In this document: positions 8,596-13,387 of the stretch, in pieces
Layout of the letters: each line of letters begins with the position of its first letter
Position numbering within the stretch: the first letter of the stretch is position 1
Source: Cellvibrionales bacterium UBA2618
Lineage (GTDB): Bacteria > Pseudomonadota > Gammaproteobacteria > Pseudomonadales > Porticoccaceae
NCBI GenBank assembly: GCA_002339165.1
Contig: DDJS01000158.1
Location: 93,604-106,990 of the forward strand
Length of the DNA stretch: 13,387 bases
Direction: 5' to 3'
Translations under genes and position numbers: made by a program
The notes under the pieces: model-generated
The model's database searches: none
The model's input: only the letters and a program-made list of their open reading frames with translations
What the model was told of the DNA's origin: nothing

Positions 8596-9863
8596 TGCGT
8601 TGATCTCGCCTCTTTAAATGTCAGCAGGAAGTAGACCACCGCAGCTACGATCATGGCGTCCAGAGCTGCGATATTAGTGATAGAAAGCCAATGCCAAGAT
8701 CCCATTAGCGCTACACAGGCGCCTAAGCCCCATGCTGCAATCGCTTTAGGTCTAGATTTTTGCTCTAGTAACAGTCGATCTTCGTGATACGCACTGCGGC
8801 GTAATATCAAGTAATCCACAATAATGACCCCGGATACAGGTACAAAAATCACTGCCAGGTAAAAGAGAAAAGATAGAAAATTATTGAGTATATTCATAAA
8901 GGCAGCGAGGGTACCAAGGCTGCCGATGAGGATGATAAGCAATCTATTGTTGAGTCTGGGTACTGTGGCTTCCAGGCTCAGTATAGCGCTGTAGAGGTTG
9001 AGCGAATTCAGCACCCAACTACCAAAAATTACAATCGCAAATGCTGCCCAACTAATACCCAATGTCAGCATAATATTAAGCAGGTCATCATCCCCAAGAG
9101 AAGTAGCGGAAAGGCCTCCGGCACTGATAACGATAAATTGTATGACTAGATAGGAGGTGAGAACGACAAAAATGGCCCCACTCCAATGACGAACAAACCG
9201 GGTAATATCGGGGAGGATCACTGCGCCCACGATCGCCGCTCCAACAACAGCAGAGACGCCGTCACCAAAAGACAATTCGTTGACTGAGGGCGTACTCATG
9301 ATTTCCGCAAGAGACTGGTTAGTTAACGAACCAACAATTAGTTGTGCTGTCACCGCTATTAACACCGGGATTAGCAACGCAGAGAGTGTGTTAATTGCCC
9401 TAAATCCATAGACAGTGGTCACTGTCATAATAATGCCTGCAGATATTTCAATAGGCCATGCAGGGACTGAAACCGCGTATATATCCACAGTTAAGCGCTG
9501 GACCGCACCACTGAACAGGTCAATATTGACACCAAACCAACCCAGTAACGATATCGCAAAGGCTACATTGACTAGTGCTGCACCATGCGATCCAAATGCA
9601 ATTCGGTTGAGCATATAGGAAGTTAGGCGAGTATTGGTTCCAATTGCGGCTGTAATACAGCCGATTACCGTAAGAATCACGGTACCTACGACGAAAACTT
9701 CAAGGGTCCGCAAAGGCGAGAAAGAAATGGCTATTTCAACGCCCGTCAGAAAGACCGGAAGAGAAAAAGCTACCATCGACGCAATCAGAGCTACCCGAAC
9801 CCAACTGACAGTATGCTCGTCAGGTACTGGCGCAGTAGAAAATTCTCTGGACTCAACATTCAT
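8592..9863 (-). CDS. NCS1-family (cytosine/purine/hydantoin-type) permease
   Basis: This 423-residue inner-membrane protein has about twelve hydrophobic segments and matches the nucleobase:cation symporter-1 family (CodB-like). The N-terminal region with SWVRVALIASMVAFSLPVFLTG and the GWFGVNIDLFSGAV segment (about 108-121) in the third helix are the most family-like parts; the RFVRHW and VDYLILRR segments near the ends of later helices also fit. Members import cytosine, purines, allantoin, hydantoins or thiamine-like compounds with Na+ or H+. It is the first gene of the minus-strand operon, overlapping the HyuA-like gene by 4 nt, and would supply that enzyme with substrate. The ATG at 9863 has only a weak GAGA ribosome site. 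The gene for the Lrp-type regulator is divergent, 130 bp away, and probably controls it. Which ring compound is carried cannot be settled from sequence. Confidence 0.88.
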   Translation of the reverse strand: MNVESREFSTAPVPDEHTVSWVRVALIASMVAFSLPVFLTGVEIAISFSPLRTLEVFVVGTVILTVIGCITAAIGTNTRLTSYMLNRIAFGSHGAALVNVAFAISLLGWFGVNIDLFSGAVQRLTVDIYAVSVPAWPIEISAGIIMTVTTVYGFRAINTLSALLIPVLIAVTAQLIVGSLTNQSLAEIMSTPSVNELSFGDGVSAVVGAAIVGAVILPDITRFVRHWSGAIFVVLTSYLVIQFIVISAGGLSATSLGDDDLLNIMLTLGISWAAFAIVIFGSWVLNSLNLYSAILSLEATVPRLNNRLLIILIGSLGTLAAFMNILNNFLSFLFYLAVIFVPVSGVIIVDYLILRRSAYHEDRLLLEQKSRPKAIAAWGLGACVALMGSWHWLSITNIAALDAMIVAAVVYFLLTFKEARSTQ

Positions 9864-9900
9864 AACAATGCGTCTCTCGTGTCTAATTCAAAGAGTAGTA

Positions 9901-9973
9901 TCGCAGGAGAAAGGCAAAATGAGCTGTTGAAGTAATCAACCGTTGCTTTAGACTATTCTGAAATCACCTGCGA
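9901..9973. promoter_or_regulatory. Paired inverted sites, candidate operator of the Lrp-type regulator
   Basis: TCGCAGGAGA (9901-9910) and TCACCTGCGA (9964-9973) are inverted copies that agree at nine of ten bases. Their centres are 63 bp apart, six turns of B-DNA at 10.5 bp per turn. One site lies 38 bp upstream of the permease start, the other 20 bp upstream of the regulator start. Lrp/AsnC proteins bind cooperatively to spaced sites and bend DNA, so this is a plausible operator. Binding is inferred. Confidence 0.45.
9927..9954 (+). promoter_or_regulatory. Possible promoter of the Lrp-type gene
   Basis: TTGAAG (9927-9932) and TAGACT (9949-9954) are 16 bp apart, each four of six to consensus. 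Transcription would begin near 9961, giving a leader of about 33 nt and placing the second inverted site just downstream of the start. The match is modest. No equally good pair was found for the permease direction. Confidence 0.3.
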
Positions 9974-9993
9974 AAACTGAATAATCTATTGTT

Positions 9994-10494
9994 ATGTCCG
10001 ACAAAAAATCGTTAAAGCTGGATGCAATCAACCGCAAGATCTTGGCTCAGATTCATTTACAATCTGACATAAGTAATGCGAAGCTCGCAGAGATAGTGAA
10101 TCTCTCGCCCGCAGCATGCTCTACGCGAACTCATGCGCTTAAAGAAGCGGGTTACTACTTTAACGCGCACTGCGAAGTTGATCTTGATCGAATCTGCGAA
10201 CACGTTATCGCTTATATCGAATTTACACTGAGTGATAACGGTTTGGAAAACCGCAAAAGATTTGAAGCCGCGATAGAGGTTATACCTGAATTTATGGACT
10301 GTCTTCGGTTGACCGGAGATACCGACTACATATCGTTTACCTGTTGCTCCAATATTACAGAATTAAACAGACTCTGCGACGGACTTAGTGCCGACAAAAA
10401 TCTAAATATTCAAAAGATCGTAACCCGACTGGTGCTAGACAGACCAAAGTTTTATTTGGGTTATCCCATCGCAAAGCTCAAATGGCTCGAATAG
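9994..10494 (+). CDS. AsnC/Lrp-family transcriptional regulator
   Basis: A 166-residue DNA-binding protein with the Lrp/AsnC plan. Residues about 9-60 form the winged-helix domain (LDAINRKILAQIHLQSDISN, then LAEIVNLSPAACSTRTHALKEAGY with the recognition helix). Residues about 70-150 form the ligand-sensing RAM domain, including the LTGDTDYISFTC segment where the effector site usually lies. Lrp-family proteins assemble as dimers or octamers and respond to amino acids or related small molecules. It is transcribed away from the NCS1/HyuA/DUF917/receptor operon, the usual position for a local regulator, so it most likely senses that pathway's substrate or product. The ATG lacks a clear ribosome site, but the frame upstream offers no better start. 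The domain ends in KLKWLE, a slight extension over short family members. Confidence 0.88.
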   Translation: MSDKKSLKLDAINRKILAQIHLQSDISNAKLAEIVNLSPAACSTRTHALKEAGYYFNAHCEVDLDRICEHVIAYIEFTLSDNGLENRKRFEAAIEVIPEFMDCLRLTGDTDYISFTCCSNITELNRLCDGLSADKNLNIQKIVTRLVLDRPKFYLGYPIAKLKWLE

Positions 10495-10685
10495 CTCTGT
10501 ATTGTATTCATGCAAAGGGCATGTTGTGTCCTGTGTTTTATCAGCTACGCCGAATAAATCCGAGTAAGCTATAGATCCGTCTCCTATCACTTTTAAAAGC
10601 TCCTTGACGGTAACCCCAGCTCTTTTCTTTATTAGTCAGCGGCGCTAAAGTCATGGTCATTAAAAAAGATCTAGAAAAAATAGTT

Positions 10686-11384
10686 TTATTCGTCTGGAAT
10701 CTTTCCACAGGATTGGTTAGCAGGCACTGCAATATCCATTAGCTTTGGGTTGGGCAGTTGCAGATTCATCATAAAGTCTGCGTAGGATTTTTTATTCGCG
10801 AGTTGAAGTCGGGGATTGTGTTGTTTTTCTTTTTTTAGGGTGCTGCTCGTAAATCCTTGGTAGTCATGACCTGGGTATAGAGTCGTATTTTCGGGCAGCG
10901 TCAGCAGACGCTCATAGCGACTATCATACTGAGTGTTAGCATCCCAATTTTGGAAATCTGTGCGTCCAGTGCCTCTGATTAACAGGGTATCACCACTAAA
11001 TAACATGCCGTGCTTGTGGGCATAAAAGCTGTAGGAATCGTCTGTGTGACCGGGGCTGTAAATCACTTTTAGATTAATATCACCCATATCTATTTCATCA
11101 CCGTCGGTAAAAGTAGCAGACAAACAGTCAGCTAAAGATTGTCTGCCCATCATAGTTTTACATCCTGTTCTTTCTCTGAGCGCCCCTAGCCCCGTTATGT
11201 GGTCGGCATGAGTATGAGTATCTATAGCTAGGACAAGCGTAAGACCCAGTTGATTAATTAACTCCAGTGTTTCCTGGGTCTTTTCTAATACAGGGTCGAT
11301 CAGCAGAGATTCGCGGGTAACCTCATCACCAAGTAGGTAGGTGAAGGTGGATGATTCACTGTGAAACAGCTGTTTGAAGATCAT
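10686..11384 (-). CDS. ETHE1-type persulfide dioxygenase
   Basis: This 232-residue metallo-beta-lactamase-fold enzyme should oxidise glutathione persulfide to glutathione and sulfite with O2 and Fe(II), in the cytosol. THTHADH (56-62) gives the first metal histidine, His57; His113 and Asp132 complete the iron triad. The spacings (56 and 19 residues) equal those of human ETHE1 His79, His135 and Asp154. The family signature RGTGRTDFQ (137-145) and the later PGHDY are also present. I prefer the ATG at 11384, 16 nt after the permease stop, because AAGGAAAGG lies 7 nt upstream. A start at 11414 would add ten residues and lie inside the permease gene. It closes the operon begun by the BigR/SqrR-like regulator, after rhodanese and TauE/SafE genes, a set known for sulfide and sulfane-sulfur detoxification. 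There is no sulfide:quinone oxidoreductase gene in the window. Confidence 0.93.
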   Translation of the reverse strand: MIFKQLFHSESSTFTYLLGDEVTRESLLIDPVLEKTQETLELINQLGLTLVLAIDTHTHADHITGLGALRERTGCKTMMGRQSLADCLSATFTDGDEIDMGDINLKVIYSPGHTDDSYSFYAHKHGMLFSGDTLLIRGTGRTDFQNWDANTQYDSRYERLLTLPENTTLYPGHDYQGFTSSTLKKEKQHNPRLQLANKKSYADFMMNLQLPNPKLMDIAVPANQSCGKIPDE

Positions 11385-11400
11385 CTTTATACCTTTCCTT

Positions 11401-11922
11401 TTAAGACAGTCCATTGGTTAGGGTAGCGGCACCCACAGCAGTCGACGCTACTGCGAAGATTCTCTTTAATTGAAGGCCGGCAATGCGTTTAACCACGAGT
11501 CTCCCAGTAAGCATTCCTAGTATGCCTCCTAAACAGATTTGTGACAGCAGGGCCCAATCTAGACTCGGGTTTGCGATAAGAAAGCTAATAAACCCTAAAG
11601 TACCAATAAAACCGATAATCAGGAGTGACGTTGCTATCGCATTGCTTATAGGCTTGCGGGTGATAGGTAATAAGGGGGGTACAATTAAAAACCCTCCGCC
11701 ATCACCAAGCGCCATGGCGGAAACCCTTAGCATAGATTTAGTTCGCGAGTTGCTCAAAGTGACGATGAATGCGCTCGCTGCGACCGCTCCTAGAGCAATA
11801 CCAATAGCGCCATTGATCGGTAAATTAAGGCATAAAATTAAAAGAGGCACCGCAAAAATTGAACCCCCAGCCCCAGTAAGACCGAGTACTAGGTCTATTA
11901 TTACCCCAATCAAAATAGCCAT
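11401..11922 (-). CDS. TauE/SafE-family permease, internally shortened
   Basis: TauE/SafE proteins are inner-membrane carriers proposed to export sulfite or other sulfur anions, usually about 250 residues with two repeats. This one has 173. The first-repeat motif LTGAGGSIFAVPLL (about 15-28) and the second-repeat motif GDGGGFLIVPPLL (about 73-85) are both present, but the stretch between them is missing: after ASAFIVTLSNSRTKSM the sequence passes into the second-repeat signature within about 12 residues. About 75-80 residues that would form the middle helices appear to be lost in frame. The C-terminal part (AIATSLLIIGFIGTLGF and on) looks normal. The gene starts 1 nt after the rhodanese stop and lies 16 nt before the dioxygenase start. 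Whether the shortened protein still transports is doubtful; the frame is preserved, so downstream translation would not be disturbed. Confidence 0.85.
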   Translation of the reverse strand: MAILIGVIIDLVLGLTGAGGSIFAVPLLILCLNLPINGAIGIALGAVAASAFIVTLSNSRTKSMLRVSAMALGDGGGFLIVPPLLPITRKPISNAIATSLLIIGFIGTLGFISFLIANPSLDWALLSQICLGGILGMLTGRLVVKRIAGLQLKRIFAVASTAVGAATLTNGLS

Positions 11923-11923
11923 C

Positions 11924-12487
11924 TTATCTAGTTACAACCTGTTTGTTCCATGGCATTTTCGCCAACAACACCCCCATTCCGCAACTATTAGTGACACCGG
12001 CAAAGACAAGACCCGCGCCAACAAAAGCTGCAAGGCCAAAAAACCAAGGGTGGACGAGCAGCCCCGAAAAAACCCCTGATACCACCAGCGTGCCGGAGGC
12101 AATTCTCACCTGTCGCTCTAAAGAGATAACCGCACTGTTTCCCTTGGTGACAGAGATGCCTAGTCGCTTTAGAGCGTTAAGTCCACCGTCGATGATGACA
12201 AGTTGAGACTCTAGCTGTCCTTGTAGTTGCTTCGACGCCTGCACTGCTCTTTGTCCACTAGCACAAAGTAAATAGATCGGTTGGGCTGACTTATGGTTTT
12301 GCTGTTGAAGATAGCTGTTTAATTCCGCGGCCTGAAGTTGTTGAACTGGAAAGTGGGCGGAACTCTCTAACCTTTCAATATTGACCTCAATATGGGTTCG
12401 TAGATCAATAATTTGTAGATTATCCGTAGACTCTTGTCGAAGTTGTTTAAATGCTTGTGCAGAAATGTGATTTGTTGATTGATTCAT
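11924..12487 (-). CDS. Rhodanese with C-terminal membrane domain (YgaP-like)
   Basis: A 187-residue inner-membrane sulfurtransferase. Residues about 8-110 are a rhodanese domain with active-site loop C75-A-S-G-Q-R80, whose cysteine carries the persulfide. The C-terminal part (about 122-182) is a DUF2892-type hairpin: two membrane segments near 127-145 and 149-166 flank HPWF, followed by the NSCGMG motif with Cys169. This is the architecture of E. coli YgaP. The protein would take sulfane sulfur from thiosulfate or a persulfide and hand it on, possibly to glutathione for the dioxygenase encoded in the same operon. The start is 1 nt after the regulator stop, with GAGG about 7 nt upstream inside the regulator tail, and the stop is 1 nt before the permease start, so the genes are tightly coupled. 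Confidence 0.92.
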   Translation of the reverse strand: MNQSTNHISAQAFKQLRQESTDNLQIIDLRTHIEVNIERLESSAHFPVQQLQAAELNSYLQQQNHKSAQPIYLLCASGQRAVQASKQLQGQLESQLVIIDGGLNALKRLGISVTKGNSAVISLERQVRIASGTLVVSGVFSGLLVHPWFFGLAAFVGAGLVFAGVTNSCGMGVLLAKMPWNKQVVTR

Positions 12488-12488
12488 C

Positions 12489-12812
12489 TTAGACCTCTAG
12501 CTCTGAGCAATAAATAGAGTGTAGTAGTGTTATAACCTGCGTTGCTTGATCACCACAGAGACTGTAATAAATGGTTTGCGCCTCTCGCCGTGTTTGCACT
12601 AAACCGGCGCGACGCAATGATGTGAGGTGCTGAGATAATGCCGACTGGCTGAGAGGGATCATGGTATTAAGTTCGCTAACAGATAGTTCGGTATTGATCA
12701 GTGAGCACAGAATCATTAAGCGATTCTCATTGCACAGTTGTTTTAATAAATTGGACGCTTCCTTTGCGTATTTTTGGAGTTCTTGAAGATTTAACGGCTG
12801 AGTATTTACCAT
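12489..12812 (-). CDS. ArsR-family persulfide-sensing repressor (BigR/SqrR/YgaV type)
   Basis: A 107-residue winged-helix repressor, first gene of the sulfur operon. The helix-turn-helix runs about 42-70 (LSVSELNTMIPLSQSALSQH, then LTSLRRAGLV), followed by the wing TRREAQTIYYSL. Cys36 (in LMILC) and Cys102 (in SIYC) are 66 residues apart, the same spacing as the reactive pair of SqrR (Cys41/Cys107) and BigR (Cys42/Cys108), which form a tetrasulfide bridge on exposure to sulfane sulfur and release DNA. Two extra cysteines, Cys27 and Cys86, are not part of that pair. No arsenic or metal site typical of ArsR (ELCVCDL-like) is present. It would repress its own operon until persulfides appear, and perhaps the divergent DoxX-like gene through the shared AT-rich dyad at 12844-12856. 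The ATG at 12812 has a poor ribosome site. Confidence 0.92.
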   Translation of the reverse strand: MVNTQPLNLQELQKYAKEASNLLKQLCNENRLMILCSLINTELSVSELNTMIPLSQSALSQHLTSLRRAGLVQTRREAQTIYYSLCGDQATQVITLLHSIYCSELEV

Positions 12813-12837
12813 GCTGGGCGACCATTAAATTAATATT

Positions 12838-12843
12838 AGTATA
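12838..12843 (-). promoter_or_regulatory. Candidate -10 box of the sulfur operon
   Basis: On the minus strand this reads TATACT, five of six to consensus, placing the transcript start near 12831 and a leader of about 20 nt before the regulator ATG. The palindrome at 12844-12856 lies immediately upstream, inside the -35/-10 spacer. No good -35 is visible. Confidence 0.35.
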
Positions 12844-12856
12844 TTCTACATTAGAA
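12844..12856. promoter_or_regulatory. AT-rich palindrome, candidate operator of the ArsR-type repressor
   Basis: TTCTA-CAT-TAGAA is a perfect inverted repeat, and the match extends outward by TAT on each side if one A is skipped. It sits between the promoter elements of the minus-strand operon and overlaps the -35 of the plus-strand gene, so one bound repressor dimer could block both directions. The BigR/SqrR group uses AT-rich palindromes; the assignment is inference. Confidence 0.5.
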
Positions 12857-12872
12857 ATATTTAATATATAAT
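12844..12872 (+). promoter_or_regulatory. Candidate promoter of the DoxX-like gene
   Basis: A perfect TATAAT (12867-12872) lies 17 bp from TTCTAC (12844-12849), a poor -35 (three of six) that coincides with the left arm of the palindrome. Transcription would start near 12879, about 24 nt before the TTG start at 12903. Confidence 0.4.
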
Positions 12873-12902
12873 TTTTTAATTTCTTCTTTAGAAAAATTCG
12901 TA

Positions 12903-13334
12903 TTGCGAATTGAATCCCGCTTAAGATCTTTTGGAAAACACGCCCCTGAATCGGACTTGATATGTCGCATAGCAACCAGTCTTATCTTCATTGTTGGTGG
13001 ACTGGGCCATTTTGGCGAGCATCAATACATGTTGGATCGTAGGGCGGCATCTCCATGGGTGGATTTTGTGAACTCTATCGGTGAAGCCTCAGTTTTGTTA
13101 TGGATAAGGGGTGCTGTATTTGTTATTGCGGGAATGACTCTTTCAGTTGGTTATAAAACAACACTAGAGGCTCTCGCACTCTTTGTAACTTTGGTGCGTG
13201 TTACATTGGCCATTCATGCCGCTCGAGGTCACATGAGGCCATTTTTTGAGACTATAGCTATTCTTGGAGCGTTGATTCATTCCTTTTTAACGGGTCTGCT
13301 CGCTGCGCGTTGGCTAAACAAGACTAACCATTAG
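12903..13334 (+). CDS. DoxX-like four-helix membrane protein
   Basis: A 143-residue protein with about four hydrophobic segments (near 22-37, 64-82, 86-102 and 115-135). The layout, with FIVGGLGHFGEH in the first helix, a short loop, then paired helices ending FFETIAILGALIHSFL, resembles the DoxX-like family of small inner-membrane proteins. DoxX relatives have been linked to thiosulfate:quinone oxidoreductase and to redox-associated membrane complexes, but most members have no proven function. The start is uncertain: TTG at 12903 is the best in-frame choice, there is no in-frame ATG upstream or in the first 40 codons, and the ribosome site is weak. It is transcribed away from the persulfide operon and shares its regulatory region, which suggests, without proving, a role in sulfur or redox stress. 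Other small membrane families remain possible. Confidence 0.65.
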   Translation: MRIESRLRSFGKHAPESDLICRIATSLIFIVGGLGHFGEHQYMLDRRAASPWVDFVNSIGEASVLLWIRGAVFVIAGMTLSVGYKTTLEALALFVTLVRVTLAIHAARGHMRPFFETIAILGALIHSFLTGLLAARWLNKTNH

Positions 13335-13357
13335 GTAATTATTAAGCGTCACATTTT

Positions 13358-13387
13358 ATGCACGACATCCCCCTGCTCATCATTGCT
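13358..13387 (+). CDS. Possible 5' end of a Kef/YbaL-type cation:proton antiporter (partial)
   Basis: The last ten codons of the window read MHDIPLLIIA, open to the edge. This closely resembles the characteristic MHEIPLL- start of KefB/YbaL-type monovalent cation:proton antiporters. It begins 23 nt after the DoxX-like stop and could be co-transcribed with it. There is no clear ribosome site and the evidence is ten residues only, so the call is tentative. Confidence 0.4.
   Translation, partial: MHDIPLLIIA

Noticed and set aside
10508..10524. Small inverted repeat CATGC/GCATG after the Lrp-type gene considered as a terminator
   Set aside because: The stem is only 5 bp, has no following T run, and would be weak.
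10495..10685. Protein-like minus-strand frames in the gap between the Lrp-type gene and the dioxygenase (one 37-codon frame from an ATG near 10652, another overlapping it without a start and running antisense into the regulator)
   Set aside because: Neither has both a start and a ribosome site, they compete in different frames, and no family is recognisable. A relic gene is possible but unsupported.
11385..11414. Upstream ATG at 11414 for the persulfide dioxygenase
   Set aside because: It lies inside the permease gene and adds ten residues not seen in the family, whereas the ATG at 11384 has a strong AAGGAAAGG site 7 nt upstream and begins with the typical MIF(K/R)QLF sequence.
11483..12079. 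Long plus-strand frame of 198 codons opposite the TauE and rhodanese genes
   Set aside because: It is antisense to two well-supported genes, is rich in Pro/Lys/Arg as expected of a shadow frame, and resembles no family.

Overview
The window looks like chromosome of a Gram-negative bacterium, most likely a free-living, possibly marine, gammaproteobacterium. It has TonB-dependent outer-membrane receptors, a mid-range base composition, and an Lrp-type regulator divergent from a catabolic operon. The taxonomic call is inference. I see no rRNA, tRNA, CRISPR array, transposase or phage gene.

Layout. (1) 1-310 holds no gene I can support. (2) 311-1628 is a decayed TonB-dependent receptor: an amber stop at the signal-peptide cleavage site, two frameshifts and a shortened barrel. 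Its original 3' end can still be read inside the start of the next gene. (3) 1618-3018 encodes an intact GlcD/D-lactate-dehydrogenase-type FAD oxidase. (4) 3019-3669 is a long AT-rich gap with a good sigma70-like promoter at 3111-3138 and a strong intrinsic terminator at 3457-3482, so a small RNA is possible. (5) 9863 down to 3670, minus strand, is one operon: NCS1-type permease, short HyuA-like hydantoinase/oxoprolinase, DUF917 protein, TonB-dependent receptor. The first three are joined by 4-nt ATGA overlaps. An AsnC/Lrp regulator (9994-10494) is transcribed divergently, and the shared intergenic region carries a 10-base inverted pair whose centres are 63 bp apart. (6) 12812 down to 10686, minus strand, is a sulfide/persulfide operon: ArsR-type regulator with the two cysteines of BigR/SqrR, rhodanese fused to a membrane domain, an internally shortened TauE/SafE permease, and an ETHE1-type persulfide dioxygenase. 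(7) 12903-13334, plus strand and divergent from (6), is a DoxX-like membrane protein. The last 30 bases look like the start of a Kef/YbaL-type cation:proton antiporter.

How the genes may work together. The operon in (5) reads as an uptake-and-degradation route for one small molecule. The receptor would cross the outer membrane, the NCS1 permease the inner membrane, and the HyuA/DUF917 pair would act on a cyclic amide such as a hydantoin, thiohydantoin or related heterocycle, under control of the Lrp-type protein. The actual substrate cannot be read from the sequence. The operon in (6) senses and oxidises sulfane sulfur. DUF917 proteins have been linked to S-methyl-thiohydantoin desulfurisation, so a sulfur-containing substrate for (5), with (6) handling released sulfide, is an attractive but unproven idea.
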